DNA of 64,000 bases from Aporrectodea caliginosa (Eukaryota > Annelida > Clitellata > Crassiclitellata > Lumbricidae), in contig JACEVL010000162.1 in NCBI GenBank assembly GCA_020284085.1, positions 1,164,766 to 1,228,765 on the forward strand. Reading direction: 5' to 3'. Each line of letters starts with the position of its first letter. Within the stretch, counting starts at the first letter, position 1. Positions 21,626 to 33,665 of the stretch are shown in pieces. Position numbers and translations under genes: made by a program. The notes under the pieces are model-generated. The model had not been told where the DNA came from and did not search any database. It saw nothing but the letters and a program-made list of their open reading frames with translations.

Positions 21626-22689
21626 GCGTTATAATTGAGTTGTTTTGATGAAGAACATTTGAATTGAACTGTGAAGTAAAACAGTTAAAGTCGTGTTTGA
21701 AAGTATAAGAAGAAATATTTGAAAAGATTGGTGTCAATTTAATCATAACCACAGTCTAGCAAAAGTTGAGCGATCTATACTTAGCAGTAAGGAAAAGTGT
21801 TTGAGATAGGTCACTAAGAAAGAAAAGTTGGTGATAAATACTGTGCCACTTTTGACTATTTCCTCTTCACTAATATAAGTATGTGCAATTTACGACATGA
21901 CACTCATTTATTAAAAGGCTAAGATCAGAATTAAGTGTACAACTGTACATAGGCCAATCATAAAAATCAAGAAAGACAACGAAATACGAAATATTAAGGA
22001 TATATTATGACAATCTTAATACTACACATTTATCTTTCGTAATATCCAAACACAACATCAAACACTTCATCTAAGTAGAATAAGCTAATTACTTTCATTA
22101 CCAAATACAACATGAAGGCAAGACGAATAAGCTAAGTAACATTCTCACAAACAGTCTCACAAAATGATGTACAGCTAACCGCTTAGTTATATATCTAGTC
22201 CAGCAAAAGTATTTCTGACGCTAAAATTCATATTTAACAATAAAGTTGTCAAGTAGTAGAATCAAGAACGAAATAATTTATTACATTTTTGGTAGTTATA
22301 GAAAAATACTCCAGTCTGATGACCTGTAGCAATTCAACTGTCTTACAGTTACGTGAGAAGAAGGCAACACGTTATATGGTGCAATCTCTTTATCACGATG
22401 CTACTATCCAAGTATTATGAAATAAAAGTGGTACAAAGTAACTATTCATGTTATTCAAGCATGTATCCGAGCGCTTCTATAGAGTCTTTTATTAGTCTGC
22501 AATTGCAATTGTTTTCAATTGTAATCAAGTGGAATCATAGTTCAGCACAAATCGGCAACTAAGTCGTCAGGTGAAGAAATCGATGGTTAGAACAAAGCTT
22601 CAAACATACTTTCTTTCTTTCAAACAATTCGTTATATGTACCACATCCACAAGATTTTGACAAACATGCTTTTTTGTCCACAAGATATT
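21626..22689. other. No recognisable feature
   Basis: AT-rich sequence downstream of the zinc-finger ORF. It may include its 3' untranslated region, but no polyadenylation signal can be assigned with confidence. Confidence 0.4.
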
Positions 22690-24234
22690 TCAATTTCTTA
22701 ATATACAGACATTGTCCATTTCTAATTTTCGGCAAAGGACCTGCAATTCTACTTTGCTACAAAACTCGCATATGTATGGTTTTTCTCCTGCATGAGTTCT
22801 CATATGACTCTTTACAGTGCTGACAACTGTAAATGGTTTCTGACATAGTTGACATATGTATGGCTTCTCGCCAGTATGGGTTCGCATGTGCTCTTTCAGA
22901 TTACTATGATAAGCAAATGATTTCTGACATAACTCACACTTGTATGGTTTTTCACCAGTGTGTGTTCTCATGTGCATTTTCAAACTACTTTTATCAGCAA
23001 ATGATTTCTGACAAAATTGGCACATGTATGGTTTTTCTCCAGTATGGGTTTTCATATGTGCTTTCATATGACCACTTTGAACAAATGTTTTCGGACATAA
23101 CTGGCACCAGTATGGTTTTTCTCCAGTATGTGTTCTCATGTGAATTTTCAGAGAACTATGATCAGGAAATGTTTTCTGACATATTTGGCACATGTATGGT
23201 TTTTCCCTAGTATGGGTTTTCATATGTGCTTTCAAATGACCACTTTGAACAAATGTTTTCTGACATAACCGACACCAGTATGGTTTTTCCCCAGTATGTG
23301 TTCTCATGTGAATTTTCAGAGAACAATCTCTAGCAAATGATTTCTGACATTGTTGGCACCTGTGTGGTTTTTCACCAGTATGGATTCTAATGTGAGTTTT
23401 CAGATGACTATGATCAGTAAATGATTTTTGACATAATTGGCACCTGCATGGTTTTTCCCCAGTATGGATTCTCATGTGAGTTTTCAGATGACTATGATCA
23501 GCAAATGATTTCTGACATAATTGGCACCTGTATGGTTTTTCACCAGTATGGATTCTCATATGAATTTTCATAGTATTCTGATGAGCAAATGTTTTCTGAC
23601 ATAATTGGCATAATTTTTCCCCTGTATGGATTCTCATATGAATTTTCAGAGAACTATTATCAGCAAGTGATTTCTGACATAACTGGCACACGTGTGGTTT
23701 CTCTGCAGTATGGGTTTTCATATGCGCTTTCAGATGACTACCTTGAGCAAATGTTTTCTGACATAATTGGCAAACATATGGTTTTTCTCCAGTATGGATT
23801 TTCATGTGCGATTTCACATGACTATGATCAGCAAATGTTTTGTGACATATTTGGCATCCATATGGTTTTTCACCAGTATGGGTTCTAATGTGCGTTTTTA
23901 GATGACTATATACAGCAAATGACTTCTGACATAACTGGCACTTAAATGGTTTTTCCCCAGTATGGGTTCTGATGTGTAATTTCAGATTATCATTTCTAGC
24001 AAATGATTTCTGACATAGCTGGCACTTAAATGATTTTTCACCGGTATGGGTTCTCATGTGCATTTTCAGATTACTACCTAGAGCAAATGATTTCTGACAT
24101 AACTGACACCAATTTGTTTCTTCTCCAGGATGGGTTCTCATGAGCGTTTTCAGATGACTAGGATCAGCAAATGATTTCCGTCTTAACTGGAAAGTGCATT
24201 GTTTTTTACCCGTATGGGTTCCCGTATTCGCCAT
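22690..24234 (-). CDS. C2H2 zinc-finger protein (16 intact fingers)
   Basis: Starts at ATG 24234 (MANTGTHTGKKQ), about 514 residues, no intron. Finger 1 is degenerate, having lost its second Cys. Sixteen fingers follow of the form CQLCQKSFADHSHLKTHMRTH-like, joined by TGEKPY linkers typical of sequence-specific DNA binders. The last unit, CEFCSKVELQ, is cut short and ends VCILRN. Helix residues vary between fingers (DHSHLKT, QSGHLKA, DNSSLKI), as in a rapidly evolving array. There is no KRAB, SCAN or BTB domain, and the C-terminal CGxCDE tail of the paralogues is missing. The N-terminus matches the gene at 54627. It probably acts in the nucleus on unknown DNA targets. Confidence 0.75.
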   Translation of the reverse strand: MANTGTHTGKKQCTFQLRRKSFADPSHLKTLMRTHPGEETNWCQLCQKSFALGSNLKMHMRTHTGEKSFKCQLCQKSFARNDNLKLHIRTHTGEKPFKCQLCQKSFAVYSHLKTHIRTHTGEKPYGCQICHKTFADHSHVKSHMKIHTGEKPYVCQLCQKTFAQGSHLKAHMKTHTAEKPHVCQLCQKSLADNSSLKIHMRIHTGEKLCQLCQKTFAHQNTMKIHMRIHTGEKPYRCQLCQKSFADHSHLKTHMRIHTGEKPCRCQLCQKSFTDHSHLKTHIRIHTGEKPHRCQQCQKSFARDCSLKIHMRTHTGEKPYWCRLCQKTFVQSGHLKAHMKTHTREKPYMCQICQKTFPDHSSLKIHMRTHTGEKPYWCQLCPKTFVQSGHMKAHMKTHTGEKPYMCQFCQKSFADKSSLKMHMRTHTGEKPYKCELCQKSFAYHSNLKEHMRTHTGEKPYICQLCQKPFTVVSTVKSHMRTHAGEKPYICEFCSKVELQVLCRKLEMDNVCILRN

Positions 24235-24346
24235 CAGACCACGCAATTGCTAATTTAAATGCTTTTCTCCAGTATGGGTTCGTTGATGCGTTGTCAGTTG
24301 ATCACCTGGAGCATACGGTTTCTGAAATAATTGACATCTTTTAAAG
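24235..24346 (-). pseudogene. Decayed upstream finger separated by an in-frame TAG
   Basis: In the same frame, upstream of the start, is CQLFQKPYAPGDQLTTHQRT followed by HTGEKHLN and a TAG at 24250-24252. The second zinc-binding Cys is Phe. The ancestral array was longer; the present start lies in the former linker. Confidence 0.6.
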
Positions 24347-24641
24347 ATTCGTATGTGCTTCTCCAATCACCAGATTCTAGACAAAGTTGGAATTTGGATG
24401 ACTTTTGATAGGCACGAGGTTTGGTATGCACGTCAAAGTAATAATTGCATGTATAAAAAGATTATGCAATAATAGTTGCTCTCATAGCCCTTCCAACACC
24501 AGCAGTGTCCTGTTTCTCCCATTTTCATGGACTTCATTTAAGCTTGCATTTCAAATGCTTACAAGAAGGGTTCTTGATCCATCTATGAGTGTCGGTTATT
24601 TTTCAAGTAAAGTAAGAAATTAGTCACACAGAAAGACCTTT

Positions 24642-27247
24642 GGGTCATTCCGTCTCAAATCAACAAATTTTTTGCAATTTTCCCACTCGACCGTCTCAGA
24701 TTTTGATGAAATTTGCACAGAATGTGCATTGATGTATTGGAACATGGTGTGCAAAAATTTACAGCAATATTCCTAGTATTTTATTTTTTACGGAATTTTA
24801 AGGACGACTGGGGTGACCCTGTTTTTCGCGATTTGGAAATCGTGTCTTAATTTGCTGCCATATTCAGTAGGCCGTAAGTCCACTATTATTGCAGGTAAAT
24901 TGATGAAATTTGCAGGACACCTAGCTTATGTGGTGCTAATCAAGGGCTGTTGAAGAACTAGATATCTGATGGATAGTTTTTTTCTAGCTGCGGATTGAAA
25001 ATTGGGAAAAAAAACAACGACCCTGTCTGGCGCCAGTACTTTACTGCTCCACTATGACCAAATGGGTTGATTAACAGAGAAATTGTGAACCACATGCAGT
25101 AATAGTCCACATTGTGTGCACAAATAAGCAATTAGATTGTCTTTATCTTTTTTACCTTTTGCATTATGGCCATCTGAAATTGACAAAAACCTAATTTTTG
25201 TGTTTTGACGACCATTTTCAAGGCCTTATATGGGCATGTGGGATAGGTGATACAGCTGTGAAATTAGCACCATTGGAAAGAGCAGCTCAAATACTGTATA
25301 AAACAACAAAAATTGTTTTTGAGACTCTTGTAGTTCAATTGATGTAGCTGTTTCCACTATAGTAGTGTTTTAAGCATTCGCGAGCTGATTCCAGGTGCCA
25401 GTACTTTACTGCTCCACTATGACCAAAAGGGCTGATTAACAAAGAAATTGTGAACCACTTGCAGTAATAGTCCACATTGTGTGCACAAATAAGCAATTAG
25501 GTTAGCTTTTTCATGTGTACCTTTTGCATTATGGCCATCTGAAATTGACAAAAACCTAATTTTTTTGTTTTGACGACCATTTTCAAGACCTTGTATGGGC
25601 ATGTGGGATGGGTGATACAGCTGTGAAATTAGCACCATTGGAAAGAGCAGCTCAAATACTATAAATTGCAACCGAATTGTTTTTGAGACTCTTGTAGTTC
25701 AATTGATGTAGTTGTCTCCAATATAGTAGTGTTTTAAGCATTCGCAAGCTGATATCAGGTGCCAGTACTTTACTGCTTCACTATGACCAAATGGGTTGAT
25801 TAACAGAGAAACTGTGAACCACTTGCAGTAACAGTCCACATTGTGTGCCCAAATAAGCAATTAGGTTGGCTTTATCATGTGTACCTTTTGCATTATGGCC
25901 ATCTGAAATTGACAAAAACCTAATTTTTGTGTTTTGACGACCATTTTCAAGGCCTTATATTGGCATGTGGGATAGGTGATACAGCTGTGAAATTAGCACC
26001 ATTGGAAAGAGCAGCTCAAATACTATAAACTGCAACAAGAATTGTTTTTGAGACTCTTGTAGTTCAATTGATGTAGTTGTCTCCATTATAGTAGTGTTTT
26101 AAGCATTCGCGAGCTGATACCAGGCTGAAATAATCATGAAATAATGCAGACCATGCCTGGTATCAGCTCACGAATGCCTCTTACTACTATAATGCGAACA
26201 ACTACATCAATTGAACTACAAGTCTCAAAACAATTCTGCTGCAGTTATAGTATTTGAGCTGCTCTTTCCAATGGTGCTAATTTCACAGCTGTATCACCTA
26301 TCCCACATCCCCATATAAGGCCTTGAAAATGGTCGTCAAAAAAATTAGGTTTTTGTCAATTTCTGATGGCTATAATGCAAAAGGTAAATAAAAACAATCT
26401 AATTGCTTATTTGTGCACACAATGGACTATTACTGCATGTGGTTCACAATTTCTCTGTTAATCAGCCCTTTCATGGTGGAAGCAGTAAAGTACTGGCACC
26501 TGGAATCAGCTCGCAAATGCTTAAAACACTACTATAATGGAAACAGCTACATCAATTGAACTACAAGTCTCAAAAACAATTTTTGTTATTTTATACAGTA
26601 TTTGAGCTGCTCTTTCCAATGGTGCTAATTTCACAGCTGTATCACCTATCCCACATGCCCATATACGGCCTTGAAAATGGTCGTCAAAACACAAAAATTA
26701 GGTTTTTGTCAATTTCAGATGGCCATAATGCAAAAGTAAAAAAGATAAAAACAATCTAATTGCTTATTTGTGCACACAATGTGGACTATTACTGCATGTG
26801 GTTCACAATTTCTCTGTTAATCAACCCATTTGGTCATAGTGGAGCAGTAAAGTACTGGTGCCAGACAGGGTCGTTGTTTTTTTTCTAATTTTCAATCCGC
26901 AGCTAGAAAAATACTATCCATCAGATATGTAGTTCTTCAACAGCCCTTGATTAACACCACATAAGCTAGGTGTCCTGCAAATTTCATCAATTTATCTGCA
27001 ATAATAGTGGACTTACGGCCTACTGAATATGGCAGCAAATTAAGACACGATTTCCAAATCGCGAAAAACAGGGTCACCCCAGTTGTCCTTAAAATTCCGT
27101 AAAAAATAAAATACTAGGAATATTGCTGTAAATTTTTGCACACCATGTTCCAATACATCAATGGGTATATTGCACCACTGTGCAAATTTCATCAAAATCT
27201 GAGATGGTCGAGTGGGAAGCATTTGTTGAATTGAGATGGAATGACCC
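24642..27247. mobile_element. Large foldback (palindromic) element with tandem subunits
   Basis: 2,606 bp. Left end gggtcattccgtctcaaat and right end gagatggaatgaccc are inverted. The whole left arm (to about 26125) pairs with the right arm (from about 26145). Each arm carries a tandem unit of about 360 bp beginning gccagtactttactgctcca: three units on the left, two on the right. Flanks share cttt, a possible 4-bp target duplication. No transposase is present. Superfamily unknown. Confidence 0.75.
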
Positions 27248-27771
27248 CTTTGTGACGAGATACTGAAGCCATCCAACCTTTGTATAATATCCACATCTTT
27301 ATGCTAAGTTCAGTGTGACTTCAACTGAAGATGAAATAATTGGCCATAGCAAAAGTTGCTATCAAATAAATCCCTTGTAATTTGCTTGATGAAGATTAAT
27401 GAGATGTAGACCTTGAGATGTACCAGTAGACCTAGTCTTGCAACTGAATGTCGCTCGTCTTCTTCGTGTACTTGCTGAAAAGAACAATACAAACTCAATT
27501 CTTATACACTATTATTAGCAGATAACTTGCATGTGCATTGATCTTTAAGCAATGCTGTAGTCATAATTTAAATAATTTCCCTTCTGTATCAACTAATAAG
27601 TTATTATTATATTAAAATACATGCATATGAAAAAGCCCTTAAATTACCATTCTTGTAATTCAAAAGCAGGCTTTTTGATTTTTAGAATTATGCTAACATA
27701 CAACCCTCACAAAGTCAAATGTGAGGGTTGTATCTCTTGAAGTGGTGCAATATAAATATTGCAATTAGATG

Positions 27772-28025
27772 GATGATGATTCAATGGTAACATGCTGGCT
27801 CGAAGATGAGAAATATGCGGGCTCAGTACCCGCACACCACATAAGGTTGATTCAGCCTTCCACTACCTAGGGCGACTGTAAAATGAGCATAGGACAGATA
27901 GGCGCCTTGAAGGGTCCCATGCAATTCAATTCGACCACTGTTAATCTTGTTACCATCTGTTACCATTGCATCATTTAATCTTACTGCATACTTGACTGCT
28001 TGATTTAATAAATGAATAGTAATAT
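27772..28025 (+). repeat. tRNA-derived SINE-like repeat (family B)
   Basis: tRNA-like head (caatggtaacatgctggctc, then gggctcagtacccgc) and a body with ttgattcagccttccactac and tttaatcttactgcatactt shared with 9185-9470. The tail is taataaatgaatag. Confidence 0.5.
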
Positions 28026-28094
28026 TCTTTGGAATTTGTATTCGGTACAGTTATCCCGTAGTTTGTGTAATAGTAATAATAATAATAATAATTA

Positions 28095-28572
28095 ATAATA
28101 ATAAACTTATTAATAATATTACTATTCAATGCCATACTTGACGTTGGTAAGTAAGCACTCTACCTATGCCCATCATAACTATAATCAATCCCACTTCCAT
28201 TTCATCGAGAATTTTTTTATCAATCCAGCTTTCATTTAATGAAAAAAATTACACAACTTCTATTTAACCAGAAATTTTTTTTCATCAATGGAACTTTTAT
28301 GTAAGCAAAGAACTTTTCCCATAGGTCCAGCTTCGACTTACAGAAACAATTATTTTCATTATTCCAGCTTCTATTGCATCAAAACCTAAGTGTCATCAAT
28401 CCAGCTTCTATTTATGGTAAAAATTATTTCCATCAATCCAACTTCTATTTAAAGATAGAAATGGTTTCATCAGTCCCACTTCCAGTTAGGGAAACAATTT
28501 TTTTCCTCAATCCAGCTTCCATTTCAATTTGACGATATAAAATAATTTAGCAACCTAAACTATGGGCTTACC
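28095..28572. repeat. Minisatellite element (catcaatccaacttc unit), degenerate
   Basis: A tandem array of a roughly 38-bp unit with core catcaatccagcttctattt. It is preceded by the constant module gacgttggtaagtaagc and followed by a terminus gcaacctaaactatgggctt. It belongs to the GGTAAWCCCGTAG family, but the left end is degenerate (gttatcccgtagttt near 28050). Confidence 0.65.
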
Positions 28573-28694
28573 GAAAGTTTACTATACATAAGCCAGCTGC
28601 TAAATTCCCCGACTTTTACGTTACTTATTTGCACATGTTTACCAAACACAAAGAACTATGACAACGGTGTCTTGTTGAATAATGCTCGTCGGAA

Positions 28695-29553
28695 GGGCAC
28701 GGATAAAATGCTGATTTGCTGATTGGTAAGGGGTAAAATGCTTATTAGAAAATGCTGACTGGTCAGCATTTTACCTACCAGCCAAATCAGCATATCAAAG
28801 GGTAAAATGCTGATTGAAATACAAGCAAATACTGATTAGAAGTCAATAGATTTTGTTGTTTTCAATATTGTTTTAGTTAACAGATATGAGGCTCTGTTAA
28901 TTTAGAGATTGAAGTCCAAGCAAGCAGTGATCAAAGAAGACATATATACACTTTGTTGTTTTCAATTTTGTTTTGATTAACAAACATGAGGCAGTTAATT
29001 AAGAGATTGAAACACAAGCAGGCAGTGACGAAAGAAGACATATACACTTTGTTGTTTTCAATATTGTTTTGATTAACAAACATGAGGCAGATAATTAAGA
29101 GATTGACATCCAGGCAAGACAGTAGTGATCAAACAAGACTTTGTTGTCTTCAATAGGGTATTTTAATCAGCCAATGCAAACTTTTAAAAGACTATAAATA
29201 CCCCCAAATAAGTGTGTAGCTTATTATAAATTTTAAATTTTGGAGAGTTCACATACATGGGATGGGAAGAATTGCAGTCATGAGTGATATCTACGAGTGT
29301 TTTAATAGTAGTCAGTAAATGCAATTGTTAATCGACCGACGGGAAAATCAATTCTTCATTATTCGTGGTCAGAAGATTTTAAGAAGGATGATTGGAAAGT
29401 AGATGGATGTCGTTTTGTGGATCAGCAAAAGAAAGAAAATGTGGCAGTGGTCTATGTGACAGAATGTATTTCCAGATCTATGACGGTCCCAAGTCATGGA
29501 GCAAGTGCTTCACCAAAACAGCTTATTTTCGAAAGGATCGTCCAAATTCTGTC

Positions 29554-29589
<36 letters not shown>

Positions 29590-29767
29590 GATGTAGTAAT
29601 AATACATGTAATTGATTAATAATGATAAACCCGATTGTTACATTCTGTTGTTACAATTAGCATTTTCCAATCAGCATTTTACCCACCAATCAGCATGACC
29701 AATCAGCATTTTACCCATCACCAATCAGCAAATCAGCAATCAGAAAATCAGCATTTTACCCGTGCCC
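28695..29767. mobile_element. MULE-like non-autonomous element, TGCTGATT-repeat ends
   Basis: 1,073 bp. Ends gggcacggataaaatgctg and the complement of cagcattttacccgtgccc. Each end is an iterated array of gataaaatgctgattggt-type units. A perfect 9-bp target duplication, tcgtcggaa, flanks it (28686-28694 and 29768-29776), as expected of Mutator-like elements. The interior holds three diverged tandem copies of a segment of about 110 bp (ctttgttgttttcaatattg) and a small AAT tract. No transposase domain is recognised. Confidence 0.8.
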
Positions 29768-29784
29768 TCGTCGGAAATGATTTT

Positions 29785-30770
29785 GGTAATCCCGTAGTTT
29801 AGGTTGGTAAATTATTTGAATATCTTCAATAACGAACTTCATGTTGGTAAGTAAGCAATCTACCTATGTCCATGATAACTATCGTCAATCCCGCTTCCAT
29901 TTCATGAAGAAATATTTTTAATCAATCCAGCTTCCATTTCATGAAAAAAATGACCCAACTTCTATTTAACCAAAAAATATTTCTCATCAATGGAACTTTT
30001 ATTTAGGCAAAGAACTATTCTCATGGGTCCAGCTTCTAATTACGGAAACAATTATTTTAATCATTCCAGCTTCTATTGCATCAAAAACATAGTTTCATCA
30101 ATCCAGCTTCTATTTACGGTAAAATTATTTCGATTAATCCAACTTCGGTAAACCCGTAGTTTAGGTTGCTAAATTATTTTATATCGTCAAGTTGCAATGG
30201 AAGCTGGATTAAGGAAAAACATTGTTTCAATAACTCGAAGTGGGATTGATGAAACTATTTCTGTCTTTAAATAGAAGTTGGATCGATGGAAATAATTTTT
30301 ACCGTAAATAGAAGCTGGATTGATGAAACTTAGTTTTTGATGCAATAGAAGCTGGAATAATGAAAATAATTGTTTCTGTAAGTCGAAGCTGGACCCATGA
30401 GAAAAGTTCTTTGCTTACATAAAAGTTCCATTGATGAAAAATATTGTTCTAGTTAAATAGAAGTTGGGTCATTTTTGTCATTAAATGGAAGCTGGATTGA
30501 TTAAAAAATTCTCGATGAAATGGAAGCGGGATTGATTATAGTTATGATAGACATAGTTAGAGTGCTTACTTACCAACGTCAAATACGGCATTGAAGACAT
30601 TAGAATAATTTAGCAACCTAAACTACGGGATTACCCCAACTTCTATTTAAAGACAGAAATGGTTTCATCAATCCCACTTCGAGTTAGTGAAACACTTTTT
30701 TTCCTTAATCCAGCTTCCATTTCAATTTGACAATATAAAATAATTTACCAACCTAAACTACGGGTTTACC
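29785..30770. mobile_element. GGTAAWCCCGTAG MITE, outer copy interrupted by a younger copy
   Basis: Left end ggtaatcccgtagtttaggt and right end caacctaaactacgggttta are inverted. The interior is the 38-bp minisatellite in direct orientation. The copy at 30148-30636 is inserted within it. No clear target duplication is seen for this outer copy. Confidence 0.7.
30148..30636. mobile_element. GGTAAWCCCGTAG MITE, nested intact copy
   Basis: 489 bp with ends ggtaaacccgtagtttaggt and its complement ...aactacgggattacc. The perfect 8-bp target duplication ccaacttc (30140-30147 and 30637-30644) lies within the outer element's minisatellite. It is nearly identical to the copy at 59446-59935, implying recent movement. 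Confidence 0.85.
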
Positions 30771-30849
30771 GTTGTCATTAACTGTGTTTGTGCTCTAAAT
30801 TACATGCACAGAGTTTAGAATCTAACCAGGTTTTGTAGGAAATCGAATT

Positions 30850-31020
30850 TCCACATAATCTGGTTCAATCTGTCATCAGCACAAAATGGCGAACGATTTA
30901 AGTGTTTCACTAAGATGGCAAGTAAGATAAATTTTTTCTAAATATACCCTGTCCTCTAGCGAATACGCTTTAACGTGCCACATCAGCCAATATTTGAAGC
31001 TTATAATAAATTATTGAGTT
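30850..31020 (-). repeat. Dispersed repeat (family C), reverse copy
   Basis: Shares aatcgaatttccacataatc and cacaaaatggcgaacgattt with the reverse complements of 49055-49245 and 58968-59185. Family unknown. Confidence 0.55.
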
Positions 31021-31429
31021 CTATCTGGGATTATTATTACTGTCAGTAATATTAGTCCCAGGTTCTATTTCTGAAATTGCTATGTTTGACATTTAAATAA
31101 CACTAGGAAGAAAGTAGTGAACAGATTCTCCACGAGGTAGCTTTCCTGCATAATTAGATCCTCTTTGTCACATAAGATTTTCTTCTTCTTTTGGTTCTCT
31201 GCCTTGCTAGGCAAGTTTGTACGTCCAATTTCGCCATTCATCACGTTTTCTGGTTCTTTCCTTCAGTTTGCTGTACTCTTCCTCCAACATCATAAGATTT
31301 TACTGCACCAAAAACTTTAAAATCGTTTATCTGTATCAACCGATTAAACGCATGATGGCTGACACGTTACTCTCCCAACAAGTAAAAGTGCTAATGTAAA
31401 CTGCTTCAGAATGCATGGGCTCTTCTGCA

Positions 31430-31545
31430 GACATATTGAATGCTTGGAATGACCTTCCACCTCCTCTGCTGGTAAAGCTATTGTCTTGGGTCTTCTCCTC
31501 GTCTACTCGTTCCATGAAGACGTCTCTCTTACAGCCTTTAATATA
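31430..31545 (+). pseudogene. Possible LINE RT tail fragment
   Basis: A frame reading NAWNDLPPPL followed by a hydrophobic/basic stretch resembles the WNxLP tail of LINE ORF2. Short and uncertain. Confidence 0.25.
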
Positions 31546-31621
31546 GGAGGGATATAGATAGCACTTGATGGCTTATCTCCAGTGTCAATTCTTATGTGAA
31601 CTTTGAACCCCCCCTCATTGT

Positions 31622-33211
31622 TTATGGAAAGTAAGTCAACAGTCGCATTTCGATGAGATCAAGAAGACAGTCTTTCTGGGGATCATCGCTGTAGTGATCA
31701 TAACAATGCTCCATAAATGTCTTTTCAATTTCAAACACCTCATCGCAGTATCCACAGCCGTAAGGTTTCGAAATGAAATCATCTGTATCAACATTAATAA
31801 TAGAATGATTTCGAAAACAAGGCTTTTCATCTGGACTTGAGTTTATGCATTGCCTCACAGAAATTACAGGCAAGGCCTCTACCGTCGAAATTACTTTTCC
31901 ATCAACACAGTTATCATCCTCAGTATTTATGCTACCAGTGTTTGCTAAACTACTATCATGGCAATTTTCAACAGTGCAATATTTTTCTCCAGTTTGGGAG
32001 TTAATGTGCATTTCCAGGTTGACTGTTTTGTGACATATATTGTTCTTCCTTGGCTTTAAACCAGTGTGGGCTCTAGTGTGGTTATCCAGATGACCCTTCT
32101 GTGTAAAGGTTTTCTCACAGATACTGCATTTGTACGGCTTTTCTCCAGTGTGGGTTCTTGTATGGCGAAGAAGTTTATTTCTATGATGAAAGCTTTTGTT
32201 GCACAAATTGCACAAATATGGCTTTCTTCCAGTGTGAGTAGGCCTACTTATGTGGATACCAAGAGTGCCCATCCATGCAAATGCCTTGTGACACAGATTG
32301 CACTTGTATGGCTTTTCTCCAGTGTGGGTTCGTGTATGGCATTTTAGATCATGCTTCAATGCAAATTCTTTATGACAAAACATGCAAATGTATGGTTTTT
32401 CTGCAGTGTGGATTCTTGTATGATGAAGAAGATTACTTTTAGATGCAAATGTTTTGTCACACAAATTGCACTTGTAGGCCTGTAAATTTATTCCAGCATG
32501 GGTCCTTCTATGGTAGTCCAGATCACCTTTGAGTGTAAATTCTTTCTCGCATAAACTGCATGTGTGCGGTTTTTCTCCAGTGTGGGTTCTTGTATGGCAA
32601 AGAAGATTAATTTTACATGCAAATGTTTTGTCGCACAAATTGCACTTGTAGGCCAGTGCATTTTCTCCAGTGTGGGTTCTTCTATGGTAGTCCAGCTGAC
32701 CCTCATGTGTAAATTCTTTCTTGCATAATCTGCATTTGTATGGCTTTTCTCCAATGTGGGTTCTTGTATGGCAAAGAAGATTACTTTTACTGGGAAATGT
32801 TCCGTTGCACAAATTGCACTTGTATGACTTTTCTCCAGTGTGAGTTTTTGTGTGGTAGTCAAGATTGGCTTTGCATGTATATGCTTTGTGACATAGATTG
32901 CACTTGTATGACTTTTCTCCAGCATGAGCTCTTGTGTGGCAGTCAAGATTGGTCTTGGATGTATATGCATTGTGACATAGATTGCACTTGTATGGTTTTT
33001 CTCCAGTGTGGGTTCTTGCATGGTCGTCCAGATGACTCTTCTGTGCAAATGCCTTATCACATGATTTGCACTTGTATAACTTTTTTCCAGTGTGGGTGTT
33101 ACTGTGGTAGGCTAGACTGGACTTGCATGTGTATGCTTTGTGACATAGATTGCACTTGTATGGCATTTCTTCAATTTCCATTCGTTGATGGATGCTGATG
33201 TAGGAACTCAT
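31622..33211 (-). CDS. C2H2 zinc-finger protein (13 fingers plus atypical C-terminal finger)
   Basis: ATG at 33211 (MSSYISIHQRMEIEEMPYKC), 529 residues, intronless. Thirteen C2H2 fingers run to about residue 375 (for example CNLCHKAYTCKANLDYHTKT followed by H, and CSLCEKEFTLKGDLDYHRRT). Most linkers are TGEKPYKC, but two are longer (TGENALAYKC and AGINLQAYKC), which would split the array into sub-blocks. A degenerate unit (NNICHKTVNLEMHINS) follows, then an acidic tail. The tail ends in CGYCDEVFEIEKTFMEHCYD followed by H, an atypical zinc-binding module also present at the end of the gene at 54627. A nuclear DNA-binding role is likely; targets are unknown. Confidence 0.8.
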   Translation of the reverse strand: MSSYISIHQRMEIEEMPYKCNLCHKAYTCKSSLAYHSNTHTGKKLYKCKSCDKAFAQKSHLDDHARTHTGEKPYKCNLCHNAYTSKTNLDCHTRAHAGEKSYKCNLCHKAYTCKANLDYHTKTHTGEKSYKCNLCNGTFPSKSNLLCHTRTHIGEKPYKCRLCKKEFTHEGQLDYHRRTHTGENALAYKCNLCDKTFACKINLLCHTRTHTGEKPHTCSLCEKEFTLKGDLDYHRRTHAGINLQAYKCNLCDKTFASKSNLLHHTRIHTAEKPYICMFCHKEFALKHDLKCHTRTHTGEKPYKCNLCHKAFAWMGTLGIHISRPTHTGRKPYLCNLCNKSFHHRNKLLRHTRTHTGEKPYKCSICEKTFTQKGHLDNHTRAHTGLKPRKNNICHKTVNLEMHINSQTGEKYCTVENCHDSSLANTGSINTEDDNCVDGKVISTVEALPVISVRQCINSSPDEKPCFRNHSIINVDTDDFISKPYGCGYCDEVFEIEKTFMEHCYDHYSDDPQKDCLLDLIEMRLLTYFP

Positions 33212-33514
33212 TGCAAAGTCTCTTTTATACCATATTTACATTGGTATCAATTTAATTAGATAGGGATTCTTGGCTTGAATCTCCAGATCTACAATTCAAG
33301 TAAAAAATCTAAACTTAGAAAAAATGCACCAAAAAGCATATCCAGAGAAATGCTAGTCCAGCGACGATCCACGCAATATTAGTTTAGCGATGCCTTGCAT
33401 CTACTTGTCCCCAGTGCTTGTTTTCTAGAAAAAATGTTCCGGAACTCAACAAATTCAGAACAGTCATAGGGGCATATTTTATGCCAATATTTCTATTTCA
33501 TATTATATCAATAT

Positions 33515-33665
33515 CAATAAACACTGAAAGCACTGAATTTAAATTAAATATTAAACAAATTTAATGTAATATTTTATTAAAAATTTAAATTAACTAAATT
33601 ATTTTTAATAGCTATAAAAAAGGTCCCAGAACGCCGCTCCGGCTGAAAAAAAGCACTGCTTGTCC
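33515..33665. repeat. Dispersed repeat, copy 2
   Basis: Matches 17535-17700 (actgaaagcactgaatttaa start, aacgccgctccggctgaaaa end). Confidence 0.55.

Noticed and set aside
22833..23210. ORFs antisense to the zinc-finger genes (also 23589-23888, 32066-32347, 32740-33198)
   Set aside because: Regular shadows of the finger repeat on the opposite strand.
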